A DNA stretch of 64,000 nt from Symbiodinium natans (GCA_905221605.1 CAJNDS010002723.1:1035316-1099315), one strand, 5' to 3'; positions 8,039-17,642 are shown, counted from the stretch's first letter. The notes: generated from the letters alone by a model not told the origin. A program made the numbers and translations.

Positions 8039-8113
8039 GGCCCGAAATGCAAGGCCGAGATTGGCCCAACCAGCGTTGCACAGCCGTCCGCCCACGACCA
8101 TCCTCCGGACGAG
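8039..8113 (+). CDS. candidate exon with telomeric acceptor
   Basis: The acceptor is the end of a telomeric tract (tttagggttag). 25 codons: GPKCKAEIGPTSVAQPSAHD, then HPPDE, donor GTGCGG, phase 0. It sits immediately right of a family C element plus telomeric tract, which together would form the upstream intron. Confidence 0.5.
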
Positions 8114-8332
8114 GTGCGGAGATTTTGGGGGGGGGTTCACAGGGTTTAACCCTAAGCCCTAAGCGAAAAAAACCCTAAACTGCTACGTGTTGTGCTTGGG
8201 GGTGGTGTGAGCCTCTTATATATATATATATATATGGGTACATGCCTATCCCCCCCCCCACCTTTTGTGCAATTTCCGTCTTTTGCACTTTGTCTGCACT
8301 CGATGTTTCTATTATGTCTGCCAAAACCCCAC

Positions 8333-8815
8333 CCGCACCAACGTACCAACGTCCCAATCATTTGAGCCCGTGATTGGGACAAAACCCCAGCCGCACCAAC
8401 GTACCAACGTCCCAATCATTTGGGCCCATGATTGGGACAAAACCCCAACCGCACCAACGTACCAACGTCCCAATCATTTGAGCCCATGATTGGGACAAGA
8501 ACCCGACCGCACCAATGTACCAACGTCCCAATCATTTCGGCCTATGATTGCACGGGATGAACTACTGTACCAATGTACCAATGTACCAATCATTTCGGCC
8601 CATGATTGGTACATAGGATGTTTGTACCAATCATGGGCCCAAATCATTGGTACATTGGTACATTGGTACATTGGGTCAAGGGTCGTCCTTTGCACCAATC
8701 ATGGGCCCAAATCATTGGTACATTGGTACATTGGGTCCTGGGTCGTCCTTTGCACCAATCATGGGCCCAAATCATTGGTACATTGGTTCATTGGTTCATT
8801 GGTTCGTTGCTGCGT
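8333..8815. repeat. palindromic array of 58/60-bp units
   Basis: Four direct 58-bp units start at 8334, 8392, 8450 and 8508 (cgcaccaacgtaccaacgtc). From about 8625 the complementary orientation takes over in ~60-bp units (accaatcatgggcccaaatc, then cattggtac repeats). Each unit also contains its own inverted repeat (cccaatcat / atgattggg). Open frames across it are repeat artefacts. Confidence 0.9.
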
Positions 8816-8939
8816 TGGCACTGTCAGTAAACCCTAAACCCTCTGTGTATGTATGTAGGGTGTATGTGTTGCATGAAAAGGTAGAACTTCTACCCACGTC
8901 GCCGTGTAGGTATATTATTCTTATTGTATATCAAATAGA

Positions 8940-9080
8940 GAAAGTGTAGAGGGAAGGGCGGTATTCTCAAACCATAAAACTAGGAAGCATGTGATGGCAT
9001 AGGGTGATGCGAACAAATCCATTATATGTAGGCCCCAGGGAAGCGAGAACACTGTGAGCAAATACCTCTATTCGTCCAAG
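8940..9080 (-). repeat. family M repeat, inverted copy
   Basis: Reverse complement of the repeats at 9350-9475 and 11745-11860. All share tttgctcacag, ccccggggcctaca and ttcgcatcaccctatgc. It could be the left half of a foldback element with the 9350 copy. Confidence 0.75.
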
Positions 9081-9148
9081 ATTTGGGCCAAACCGTATTC
9101 GTTTTAAATTTAGTTAAACAACAACGTTGGCTATCAACCCTAAACCCA

Positions 9149-9198
9149 TGCCAAGGTGACTCGACTTCTACACCAACTTCTTCGGTTTTTTGGGGGGA
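9149..9198 (+). CDS. weak candidate exon
   Basis: Frame HAKVTRLLHQLLRFF, helical, about 15 codons, right of a CCCTAAA word. Short, and no clear splice site. Low confidence. Confidence 0.2.
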
Positions 9199-9349
9199 GT
9201 GTTCTGGGTACAGTAGCTATAATAGAACACCAAAGGTGTTTATAAACAGGGTCGGTGATTATAAACAGGTGTTGTGTTAAGTATAGTATACAAGTTTATT
9301 CAATACTCATTATATCTTTTCTTTTGATCAACACCACATACGCCCCAGG

Positions 9350-9475
9350 TCGGTCCCAGGAAATAGTGAAAGGAGATTGCTCAGAGTATTCTCGCATCCC
9401 CGGGGCTTATAGTCAAAGATTTTTCGCATCACCCTATGCACTGGAATACTTCCTAGTCTTATGGCTCGAGACTTA
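9350..9475 (+). repeat. family M repeat, direct copy
   Basis: Shares ~110 bp with 11745-11860 and the inverted copy at 8940-9080. Preceded by tataaacag words that recur at 11905-11955. Confidence 0.75.
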
Positions 9476-9539
9476 CCATCCTTCCTTCTCCATTATCTGT
9501 ATTTGACATACAATACATACACCCTATATACACATGATG

Positions 9540-11510
9540 TGGGTACTTCCTTGTACTTACTCTTCCTGCATTTCCACAGAAGGCAAGCCCTACACTCTAC
9601 AAACATAGGCATAACCCAATGGAAATTAGGGTTTAGGGATTTACGCCTCAAGCCCTCAGAGCCTTAAACCTTTAAGGTTTAAACTTTATAGGCAGGGTTT
9701 AAACTGCTTTATATGTTTAAAACCGAAAGTCTGGGCATTTATGCCTTCAGCGCCTATAGCGTGAAAACCTTTGAACCTTTCAGAGCCCTATAGGGTTTTA
9801 GGGTTCTGACTCTAAAAGGGTTTAAGGTTCAAATGCCTAAGCCTTAAACCCTCAAGGTTTAAACTCGTTTAAACTCTCAAGTCTTCACGCCTAAACCTTC
9901 AAACCTTAACCTTATAGGGTTTAAAGGTGAAGGGTGATGTGGTTCTTTGCATTTGCACGGGAGGCAAGCCCTACATATACAAACATAGGCATCACCCTAT
10001 AGCAATTTGGGTTTGGGGATTTAAGCCTCAAGCCCTCTAAGCCTTAAACCTTTAAGGTTTAAACCCCCCAAAGGGCTAACCCCGTTAGGGCTTTAGAGAT
10101 AAACCCTGAAAAGCCCTAAGCCTTTAAACCCTATAGGTTTAAATGCCTAAACCTGAGGCATCGATTCCTAAGCTTTATATGCATGTTAAACCGAAAGTCT
10201 GGGCATTTATGCCTTCAGCGCCTATAGCGTGAAAACCTTTGAACCTTTCAGAGCCCTATAGGGTTTTAGGGTTCTGACCCTAAAAGGGTTTAAGGTTCAA
10301 ATGCCTAAGCCTTAAACCCTCAAGGTTTAAACTCGTTTAAACTCTCAAGTCTTCACGCCTAAACCTTCAAACCTTAACCTTATAGGGTTTAAAGGTGAAG
10401 GGTGATGTGGTTCTTTGCATTTGCACGGGAGGCAAGCCCTACATATACAAACATAGGCATCACCCTATAGCAATTTGGGTTTGGGGATTTAAGCCTCAAG
10501 CCCTCTAAGCCTTAAACCTTTAAGGTTTAAACCCCCCAAAGGGCTAACCCCGTTAGGGCTTTAGAGATAAACCCTGAAAAGCCCTAAGCCTTTAAACCCT
10601 ATAGGTTTAAATGCCTAAACCTGAGGCATCGATTCCTAAGCTTTATATGCATGTTAAACCGAAAGTCTGGGCATTTATGCCTTCAGCGCCTATAGCGTGA
10701 AAACCTTTGAACCTTTCAGAGCCCTATAGGGTTTTAGGGTTCTAAGGTTCAAATGCCTAAGCCTTAAACCCTCAAGGTTTAAACTCGTTTAAACTCTCAA
10801 GTCTTCACGCCTAAACCTTCAAACCTTAACCCTATAGGGTTTAAAGGTGAAGGGTGATGTGGTTCTTTGCATTTGCACGGGAGGCAAGCCCTACATATAC
10901 AAACATAGGCATAACCCTATAGGAATTTGGGTTTGGGGATTTAAGCCTCAAGCCCTCTAAGCCTTAAACCTTTAAGGTTTAAACTCTCTAGGCAGGGTTT
11001 AAACCCCCTATAGGGCTAACCCCGTTAGGGCTTTAGAGATAAACCCTGAAAAGCCCTAAGCCTTTAACCCTATAGGTTTAAATGCCTAAACCTGAGGCAA
11101 AGATTCCTAAACTTTATGTGTGTTTAAACCTAAAGTCTGGGCATTTATACCTTCAGCACCTATAGGGTTAAGACCTTTGAACCTTTTAGAGCCCTATAGG
11201 GCTTTAGGGTTCTGACCCTGAAAGGGTTTAAGGCTTGAATGCCTAAACCTTAAACCCTTAAGGTTTAAATTCTAAATATGCGCTTAAGTTTAAACTCCTA
11301 AGTCTTAACGCCTAAACCTTTAAACCTAAACCCTATGGGGTTTAAAGGTTAAGGGTTTAGGTTTATTTGTCGGCTTAAGTTTAAATGCCTAGATGTTAAA
11401 CCCTAAACCATTAAACCTTAAACCCTATAAGGTTTAAAGTTTAAGGGTTACGTCTAATTGACGGCTTAGGCTTAAATGCCTAAATCTTAAACCCCAAGCC
11501 TTTAAAATGT
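9540..11510. repeat. tandem array, ~468-bp unit
   Basis: Marker gtgatgtggttctttgcatt occurs at 9934, 10402 and 10854 (spacing 468 and 452). The shorter spacing is explained by a 16-bp deletion. A second marker (cgaaagtctgggcatttatg) recurs near 9724, 10192 and 10659, with a diverged fourth copy near 11128. Units consist largely of degenerate telomere-like and TTTAAACC words. No gene within. Confidence 0.9.
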
Positions 11511-11519
11511 ATACATCTT

Positions 11520-12060
11520 GGAATGGGGTCTGACCCGACGTCTTGATCGAATAAGGCGTTGATAAATCTGAGCCTTAATAAACGAGTAGGGTTTATGAGC
11601 TATTTACTTGTGATGCTTGAGGCTAGTTATAAATGAGTCTTATCCTGAAAAAAAGATAACTCTTTCGGGGGGCCCTTTGGGAAACACTGAGATGAAAACC
11701 CACATACTTGCGAGCAAGTCGGGCTTTTGGAAGGCCCAGAGCCCGGATCATAGTGAAAGGATATTTGCTCACAGTACTCTTCCTTCCCCGGGGCCTACAT
11801 GCAATAGATCTATTCGCATCACCCTATGCCCTCAAATACTTCCCAGTCTTACGGGCGTTTCCGGGTGGTAGGGTTTCTAGATGTTTGCGGTGACTGCGTT
11901 TATGAGCAGTGGCCGTGTTTATAAACATGGCTGTGTTTATAAACAGTAGCTGTGTCTATGGACATGGCTGTGCTATAATTATTAGGCTACTGTATCAAGA
12001 CACGGAAAGACTGGCTACTGTATGAAGACATTGAAAGAGTGGGGGGGGATAGGCGGCAGC
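11520..12060. other. stretch without a supported gene
   Basis: Contains the direct family M copy at about 11745-11860 and tandem tttataaacatggctgtg words at 11905-11960. No coding call. Confidence 0.5.
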
Positions 12061-12062
12061 CC

Positions 12063-12315
12063 ATATATATATATATATATATATATGTTTTTTCGGGGGG
12101 TTCTCAAGCAATTAGTAGTTGTGAGCGATTCAACCCAAACCTTGAACCTTCGGAACCTTCGGAACCCACGTGCCCATATAATCACAGCAGAAGAGGACCT
12201 TCCTGTAAGCACCAACGTCTGTCGATATGTCGATTCTCGATTTCACCACCGTGTGCTTGCTCCTCCCACAAGTTGCCCGCCACCAGCCAGAAACAAAAAC
12301 ACACGTGTAGGGTTT
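12063..12315 (+). CDS. weak candidate exon after AT tract
   Basis: After an (AT)n run and a solo family E right end, a + frame is open to about 12310, including HIITAEEDLPVSTNVCRYVD. A possible donor GTAAGC at 12206 would end an exon at ...AEEDLP. Product unknown. Confidence 0.25.
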
Positions 12316-12352
12316 AGGGTTTAGGGTTTAGGGTTTAGGGTTTAGGGTAGAG

Positions 12353-12430
12353 GATTCGCGATCGTTGAGCTGTGCTAAGCCTGTCAACCCAAAGAGCCAG
12401 CATTTCTCAACTCGGCAGCCACCATCTAGG
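12353..12430 (+). CDS. candidate exon with telomeric acceptor
   Basis: Starts after a six-unit TTTAGGG tract ending gggtagag. 26 codons, DSRSLSCAKPVNPKSQHFST then RQPPSR, ending at GTCTAA. Polar composition. The upstream intron would end in telomeric sequence. Confidence 0.45.
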
Positions 12431-12470
12431 GTCTAAGGTTAGTCTGAAAGTGCCCTTGGCAGCAAAAACT

Positions 12471-12590
12471 ACCTTGGGTTTCCCGAAGTAGGGGTGCTGT
12501 ACTTGTTTAGGGTTCCTTTACTAGGATGAGAGCATGTTGGGGGATAGGAGGGGTCCCCATGGGTACCCCTACTTTGGGAAACTTCCTTAG
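12471..12590. mobile_element. TIR element, family S
   Basis: Left TTGGGTTTCCCGAAGTAGGG, right CCCCTACTTTGGGAAACTTCC ending TTAG. The right-end AG precedes an open segment (LQHKGPQPSQVVVVG). The left end follows LKVPLAAKTTLG. Confidence 0.7.
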
Positions 12591-12659
12591 CTTGCAACAC
12601 AAGGGTCCTCAGCCCTCACAAGTAGTGGTTGTCGGGTAGCTAGGGTTCCCTGTCTGCAG

Positions 12660-13004
12660 GAAACCAAACGTGCAGAAGAACAACTGCAAGCCACCCGGGA
12701 ATCATCGAACCTTGTTTGCCTTCAGGCCTTTGTTCGTTCATGTAGCGGGCCATGGGGCCCTTTTTTTGCGAGCAAGAGTCCAGGGTATGTGACCCGCTCC
12801 GGTCGCCTTTTTGCGACAGGGTTTGTAACAAGGCCCTTCTTGTTGCGACAAGCTTCCCTGCGACAAACCTCCTGTGGCACGCCGGTCCTGGCCACTATCT
12901 TGCGAATTCGGGCGCCCGCGACAAGCCGGCGACGCACGTATGACACGAGCGCGGGCGCGAAAGTGTATGTAACAGAGGCGGGGGGGCGGGACACCGTGAC
13001 ATAG
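12660..13004 (+). CDS. candidate long exon, 114 codons
   Basis: Acceptor tccctgtctgcag. Open for 114 codons to TAG. It starts with a helical segment (ETKRAEEQLQATRESSNLVC), then FVRSCSGPWGPFF and an Arg/Thr-rich part, ending AKVYVTEAGGRDTVT. There is no internal ATG in the first part, consistent with an internal or last exon. A minus-strand frame of 101 codons overlaps. One of the longest splice-bounded frames in the window. No family recognised. Confidence 0.45.
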   Translation, partial: ETKRAEEQLQATRESSNLVCLQAFVRSCSGPWGPFFASKSPGYVTRSGRLFATGFVTRPFLLRQASLRQTSCGTPVLATILRIRAPATSRRRTYDTSAGAKVYVTEAGGRDTVT

Positions 13005-13010
13005 CCCCTG

Positions 13011-13397
13011 TTGAGACTCACAGCCATTCAGACACCAGGGACATTAGGAGTAGCTGTCTTGATGCCCCAAGTACTTGGCTATTACGTCGAAAACCCCTTG
13101 TCACAGATTCTACTGGGCCCTACAAAGCAAGGTTCTTGGGTTCTCAAGGCAGGGAAATTCCGGGGGGGGGGGGTGGGGCCAAACCGTACTCGAAGGTTCT
13201 TTAGTAGTTTCAGTGGGCTTGCAAGCACCCGAAATGTAGTTGGAACCATAGCTACCGCCACTTTTGACCCCGCTTGTATACCCATTTCGGAGCCGAACCC
13301 AAACCAAAGAAGCTGCGCCTCAGGCCACGGCACAGAACACGGAACGGGTTTAGGGTTTAAGGCTGAGACAACTGGGTTTTGGAGTACTATACTTTAA
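13011..13397 (+). CDS. candidate exon(s), 128-codon frame
   Basis: Open + frame with a hydrophobic segment (TLGVAVLMPQVLGYYVENPL) after acceptor ttcagacaccag, and a second part RRFFSSFSGLASTRNVVGTI. An 11-G run near 13160 lies between them, so two exons are possible. The end overlaps a family F repeat (13378-13450). A minus frame of 83 codons overlaps. Confidence 0.4.
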   Translation: MRLTAIQTPGTLGVAVLMPQVLGYYVENPLSQILLGPTKQGSWVLKAGKFRGGGVGPNRTRRFFSSFSGLASTRNVVGTIATATFDPACIPISEPNPNQRSCASGHGTEHGTGLGFKAETTGFWSTIL

Positions 13398-13450
13398 TAC
13401 TTTTTATGGTTCTGGGTTCCTATTATAGTTACTTATGCCTTTTTACTCCA
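13378..13450. repeat. dispersed repeat, family F
   Basis: ggagtactatactttaatac ... ggttctgggttcctattata. Second copy at 25216-25285, about 80% alike by eye. Confidence 0.7.
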
Positions 13451-13475
13451 AAGGTGAGACAAGCCCGTGCAAAAG

Positions 13476-13538
13476 GGCTTCTTCAAAAGCCTGGCGGCCA
13501 AGAATCCGGTCTCAGACCCAGAGCCCGGAGATGCGTAG
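13476..13538 (+). CDS. candidate terminal exon
   Basis: Acceptor cccgtgcaaaag. 20 codons, GFFKSLAAKNPVSDPEPGDA, then TAG. The acidic C-terminal composition is natural for a protein end. Two other + frames are open over the same bases, so this is tentative. Confidence 0.35.
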   Translation, partial: GFFKSLAAKNPVSDPEPGDA

Positions 13539-13574
13539 CCCATGGAGCGACGGCCGGACGGGTGGCAAAAAGGG

Positions 13575-13672
13575 TTCGGGCCTGGGGTTTAGGGTTTAGG
13601 GTTTAGGGTTTAGGGTTTAGGGTTTAGGGTTTAGGGTTTAGGGTTTAGGGTTTAGGGTTTAGGGTTTAGGGT
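13575..13672 (+). repeat. interstitial telomeric tract (TTTAGGG)n
   Basis: About 14 units. A second tract at 13763-13925 contains homogenised variants (GGGTCTA, repeated four times). Confidence 0.95.
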
Positions 13673-13931
13673 CATATCTCGAAGTTTCTGTAGTGTGAAC
13701 GAAGTATGGGCAACAACCAGGGGCAACTTCGGATCCCGCATCTCAACCAGGGGCCGGCCTGCACTATTTAGGACTTAGGGTTTAGGGTTTGGGTTTAGGG
13801 TTTAGGGTTTAGGGTTTAGGGTTTAGGGTTTAGGGTTTAGGGTTTAGGGTCTAGGGTCTAGGGTCTAGGGTCTAGGGTGTAGGGTTTAGGGTTTAGGGTT
13901 TAGGGTTTAGGGTTTAAGGTTTAGGGATTGG

Positions 13932-14067
13932 TTGGAGGTTCATGGTACGTATATGTACGTATTAACCAAGTATAACTGTACTTATAACCCATATATAAGT
14001 CCCTTAAGTGCCCCAATTCGGTTATGAGTACACGACTCGTGCATAAGTGCCATGAACCTCCAAGTAC
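13932..14067. mobile_element. TIR element, family B (long variant)
   Basis: TTGGAGGTTCATGGTACGTA to AGTGCCATGAACCTCCAAGTA. Shares the interior tattaacca with the copy at 55745-55881, defining a subfamily. Confidence 0.8.
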
Positions 14068-14085
14068 TTTTGGCGCATGTGTGCG

Positions 14086-14120
14086 TAGCGGGTCCTTCAT
14101 TGGAGCCCGACGTGAACACC
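14086..14120 (+). CDS. weak candidate exon
   Basis: After gcatgtgtgcgtag, frame GSFIGARREHQT, then a (CCCCAAAA)-like tract at 14116-14200. Confidence 0.2.
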
Positions 14121-14275
14121 AAACCCCAAAACCCCAAACCCCAAAACCCCAAACCCCCAAAACCCCCAAAACCCCAAAACCCCCAAACCCCCAAACCCTA
14201 CCCACTTAACTTAGTAAAGCTGCTGCACACCGAAGTCACCTCGTCGCACCGAGGAAGCCGGTGATGCTCATATGA

Positions 14276-14455
14276 ATGGGTGGCCTGAGGGGGGTTAAGA
14301 AGGTCGGGGTGGCGAAATTAGTTTGCCAAGACCTGGCAAAGGCCCTTGACACGTCATGTCATCCCGCTCGTTTCTACCTAGCAGTGGATGAGCCTCACGG
14401 CAAGCACGTGCGCTGCTTCTTGAGTGGCAAGGGCAAGTTCATGTTCTGTTCTTGA
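14276..14455 (+). CDS. 59-codon ORF, coding-like
   Basis: ATG to TGA, preceded by an in-frame TGA, so a complete small ORF or part of an exon. The peptide has charged and hydrophobic balance: VAKLVCQDLAKALDTSCHPA, then RFYLAVDEPHGKHVRCFLSG. It looks like a folded protein fragment. No family recognised. The neighbouring + frame from 14424 is also open. Confidence 0.4.
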   Translation: MGGLRGVKKVGVAKLVCQDLAKALDTSCHPARFYLAVDEPHGKHVRCFLSGKGKFMFCS

Positions 14456-14846
14456 TGACCACACCGAGTGCGGGCCATCGGGTCTGCAAGTTGGTCAAAC
14501 AGCAAGTTTTGCCTTGGATCCTCTGCATGCAAGCAATCCGTCAGCTGTCCTCCTAGTGCCAGGTAGTATGGCCTGGCCAAGGGCGGTTGAAGCACAAGAC
14601 GCAGTGGTAGACAGTAGACAGCCATACATCTGGTGCCAATTGCTTGCCCTCGGCTGTGCCATTGAACGCGTGCCAGAATGGTCCCGGTCCCTGTCCCTGC
14701 TTACTGAGAAAAAGAAAGCGGGCCTGTCGCACAAGCCATGGCAACGTGACTCAGCAAGAACTATGGCAAAATCCTTGTTTAGGGTTCTTATAACACCACT
14801 TACAAGTACCCATGCACCCTCAAATATGCGCTCAAAAAAGCCCTGA
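14424..14846 (+). CDS. candidate exon(s), 140-codon frame
   Basis: Open + frame including WPRAVEAQDAVVDSRQPYIW, CQLLALGCAIERVPEWSRSL and SLLTEKKKAGLSHKPWQRDS, ending near a diverged family B right end (14787-14823). An alternative + frame at 14450-14550 reads TTPSAGHRVCKLVKQQVLPW. It may be several exons. Product unknown. Confidence 0.35.
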   Translation: MARASSCSVLDDHTECGPSGLQVGQTASFALDPLHASNPSAVLLVPGSMAWPRAVEAQDAVVDSRQPYIWCQLLALGCAIERVPEWSRSLSLLTEKKKAGLSHKPWQRDSARTMAKSLFRVLITPLTSTHAPSNMRSKKP

Positions 14847-14850
14847 ACCC

Positions 14851-14935
14851 TTCCCAGAAAGACATGTCAGCTTCGTCGAAGCAGCTTTCGCAGCCTTTGG
14901 AGCATGGGTGCCAGGTGTGGTCCTCCACCCCTCCA
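14851..14935 (+). CDS. candidate exon
   Basis: Frame PERHVSFVEAAFAAFGAWVP, then GVVLHPSS, with a possible donor GTAGAG. Hydrophobic and helical, 28 codons. Confidence 0.35.
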
Positions 14936-15075
14936 GTAGAGGGTTGGGCTTAGGGTTCCGGGTTTGGGGGTGAGGTTTAGGGCTAGGGTCTAGGGCTGAG
15001 GGTTTAGGAGCAGGAAGCATGCAGATGCTGTCCCCTATGCTTCGAAATCGATATGGGGGGGGGGGGGGTGTGGGC

Positions 15076-15203
15076 GACCAGAGGAAGCCCAGACGTCACA
15101 CCACGGAAGAGCGAGGGGGCCGCCAACGTCGGCTCTGCTTCCGCCGACACCCGGCATGGGTGCACCTTGGCAGGCTCGAAAACGATGCTGCATATTCAAC
15201 TAG
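15076..15203 (+). CDS. candidate exon, Arg-rich
   Basis: Right of an ~11-G run. Frame DQRKPRRHTTEERGGRQRRL, then CFRRHPAWVHLGRLENDAAY, donor GTAGGC. Very basic. Could be a nucleic-acid-binding or disordered segment. Confidence 0.4.
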
Positions 15204-15214
15204 GTAGGCCCTTA

Positions 15215-15355
15215 GGATGGTTTATCCTTTGCCCCCGTGGGGTTAAAGAGGATCATCTTCGGGAACTTTGTTCAGAGGGTTTCAAGGGCCATCCTAGTGA
15301 AGTTTCCGCTTCTCTGCTGTTTTGAAGATTTTAAGAGGGGCGAGCCTGGAGCGCA
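15215..15355 (+). CDS. coding-like island, frame unresolved
   Basis: Two + frames are open: GVKEDHLRELCSEGFKGHPS (to TGA near 15325) and KRIIFGNFVQRVSRAILVKF followed by PLLCCFEDFKRGEPGAQ. The second follows a gttaaag acceptor. The minus strand at 15440-15595 is also open (HAGAEEMELAKIAEVGTTLM). Unresolved. Confidence 0.3.
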
Positions 15356-15639
15356 ATGATTGTTTTTGTTTCATCATCCCTCTGCGGATGTACAGCGTCT
15401 ATTCGACAGCCTCCATGCAAGACGCGGTATGTTTACACTACGGGATGTCCGGCTCCCTTCGGTGTTGGAGCAGGTGGCCGAAGACTCATAAGGGTCGTGC
15501 CAACTTCTGCGATCTTCGCAAGTTCCATTTCCTCAGCACCTGCATGGTTTGCCAGGTCACGAGTGTGGCATGTTGGGGCGTTCGGCATTGTGAAAGTGCC
15601 TCATTCGGCAGCAACCCTAAGCCTTAAACCCCGAAACCT

Positions 15640-15701
15640 GCTTTCTGAGCAGGCGACTTAAGGATCCGAACAAGGGGGAGCAACCTGCCCAAGAAAAGTA
15701 G
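15640..15701 (+). CDS. candidate terminal exon
   Basis: Frame FLSRRLKDPNKGEQPAQEK, then TAG. Charged C-terminal composition. Confidence 0.3.
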
Positions 15702-15763
15702 ACTTGGGGTCAGGGCAGGCAGAACCAGAAGCCCTAAACCCTAAGCCCCAAGCTTCTCCGAAA

Positions 15764-15857
15764 CGATGCGCCCCAGCTGGCAGAGCCAAGGAGCAACCAG
15801 CATCTAGAGGGGGGTCTCCTGGACCGATTTTTTCGTGGGGGGTTGAAGGAGTTTTGA
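15764..15857 (+). CDS. candidate exon
   Basis: Frame APQLAEPRSNQHLEGGLLDR, then FFRGGLKEF and TGA. Followed at 15866 by a nine-unit TTTAGGG tract. Confidence 0.35.
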
Positions 15858-16153
15858 AGGGTTCAGGGTTTAGGGTTTAGGGTTTAGGGTTTAGGGTTTA
15901 GGGTTTAGGGTTTAGGGTTTAGGGTTTAGGGCAGCCAAGCTCGTTGAGGGTTTCGGGTTTGCAGCCCCCCAAGCCAGCAAGCCCAAACCCTAAACCCTGG
16001 ACCTTGCCTGCCTTGTGCGAGAGTGAGCGACGAAACCCAGGAAGGCTGAAGTGGGTTTGAAGGGTTTAGGGTTTAGGGTTTAGGGTTTAGGGTTTAGGGT
16101 TTAGGGTTCCCAACGCCAAGCCCCCGAATTTCTAGAAGCTGCGAGCCAAACCC

Positions 16154-16236
16154 AAGACTAAACCTTCGCGAAGATGTGCATCTCGACGCTCTGCTTAAAG
16201 CCACTGCATGCCTCAGTGTCACACCCGAAGCTCAAG
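16154..16236 (+). CDS. candidate exon
   Basis: Frame LNLREDVHLDALLKATACLS, then VTPEAQD, a clean amphipathic helix. Acceptor caaacccaag. Its right side is a CCCTAAA tract, which has no GT in this orientation, so the donor must lie further right (GTGTGA at 16260) or the exon is broken. Confidence 0.45.
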
Positions 16237-16286
16237 ACCCTAAACCCTAAACCCTACACCGTGTGACAAGCATGACCACAATCAGA

Positions 16287-16433
16287 AGGCAAGGGAACCC
16301 TAAAACCGCAAAGGTCAAGACGAAGGTGGCGTACAAGTGCGGGTATAGGGATGTACGACTCGGGGCGCACGCCTGGTCCCTTTCAACAACAGAGCGCTCC
16401 ACGTCCATGAGACAGACATCTAAAGCCCCTAAA
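16287..16433 (+). CDS. candidate exon, basic
   Basis: Frame PKTAKVKTKVAYKCGYRDVR, then LGAHAWSLSTTERSTSMRQT. Donor GTGAGA. Continues in phase 0 to 16468 over a very short (34-bp) intron. A minus-strand frame with a hydrophobic stretch overlaps. Confidence 0.4.
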
Positions 16434-16467
16434 GTGAGATCCCGCGCGGAGTGAAATTCGGTCACAG

Positions 16468-16541
16468 GATGCCTCCCAGTCGCAAATGCCCCTGCGCAAT
16501 ATCGGGGCCGCAAGCAGGGTTGCATTTCCTTCCGCGGACAG
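16468..16541 (+). CDS. candidate exon
   Basis: Acceptor ttcggtcacag. Frame DASQSQMPLRNIGAASRVAF, then PSAD. Phase 0 agrees with the preceding exon. An alternative frame (MPPSRKCPCAISGPQ) is open for 75 codons. Confidence 0.4.
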
Positions 16542-16727
16542 TTTTTTTTTGGTACTCGGAGCCTATAGGAAGAATCTGTTATGCTCCGAGAGCCTCATCC
16601 CGACCTCTCTCTCCCTGCACACATTGGCCGATCAACTTACCTGAGCCGGGTCCTGAAAAGTATAAAGGAGGTATAATACAGGCATAGGGGGGGTACAATC
16701 CCCAAACCCTAAACCCCTAAGGGGGGT

Positions 16728-16850
16728 ATCAGGGACACCGAAGCCTGAAGTGAATTTCCTCGGGCCGTGCGGGGTTGTTGAGAGCCCCTATGGACATGTG
16801 CTGCTGTCTGCCTTTCGTAGACTTCCTTCGGCCTCAGCACGGTTTTAAAA
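16728..16850 (+). CDS. candidate exon
   Basis: Acceptor ggggtatcag. About 38 codons: GTPKPEVNFLGPCGVVESPY, then GHVLLSAFRRLPSASARF, then TAA. Natural composition, unknown family. Confidence 0.4.
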
Positions 16851-17008
16851 AGGGGTAGGACTTATCCCAGGGTTACCCCAATCCCCCATAAACCCTAAAC
16901 CCCAAACCCTAAACCCCAGAAACCCCCCCAGAGCCCGAAATTAACAAACTCGTAGATCGGGCCCAAGCATCTCAACACCCTAGGCCCTAAACTCTCGGGG
17001 GCACTCAG

Positions 17009-17185
17009 CTTTGGGTGGCCTCTTGGCTCAAGCTTTGTGAACTTCAAAAAAGGCCCACAGTTCTTGCAGCCGGCCTGCGAAGCCCACGCAACAGGCAGTT
17101 AGCCTTCTTAAGCCCACGGGTCTTAGGGAGATCCACCTTGAAACCCTCATCCCCAAGCCCCCCAAAAAAACCTTTGCAACAAACA
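17009..17185 (+). CDS. candidate exon, basic C-terminal part
   Basis: Acceptor gggggcactcag. LWVASWLKLCELQKRPTVLA, then AGLRSPRNRQLAFLSPRVLG and a Ser/Pro/Lys-rich tail. A minus frame (65 codons) overlaps. Confidence 0.35.
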
Positions 17186-17642
17186 AAAATAAGAGCTTTG
17201 AACCTTGAGGGGACTGGGAACTCATAGGCCCTGGGGGGCCTTAGCCCACAGCAACTCAAGCTCTGAATGCGCTTTCCGTCCACCTCGGGGGGTTCAGGGA
17301 AGCCTTAGAGGTGTCTTTGGCAAGCCAGCAGTGCAGTTGACATCGGGAGTTCGGGGGGCAGAATTTAGGGTTTAGCAATTTAGGGTTGGGGCGGCTTAGC
17401 CCCAGATTCGCCCACTTGGCCACTGGCAAGCGCTAGCATGACGTCGCCTCGGCCTGAGTGTCCAGCGGGTTTAGGGTTTAGGCTTGTCGAAACGAAAGCC
17501 TATGCGTAATGGTCCCCCCCCCCCCCCTCCCCCAAACAATTTTGGGGTTTTCGGGGATCCTGAATACTGTGGGCTGGGGCTGGGACTGGGGCTGGGACTG
17601 GGGCTGGGGGTAGGGCGGCTAGGGGTCGAGGGGGTTGAGGGG

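Noticed and set aside
8333-8620. CRISPR array
   Set aside because: Units are fully repetitive without unique spacers, and the genome is eukaryotic.
8474-8949. Open frames with repeated HWYIGTL motifs
   Set aside because: Translation of the palindromic 58/60-bp array; no splice or codon evidence.
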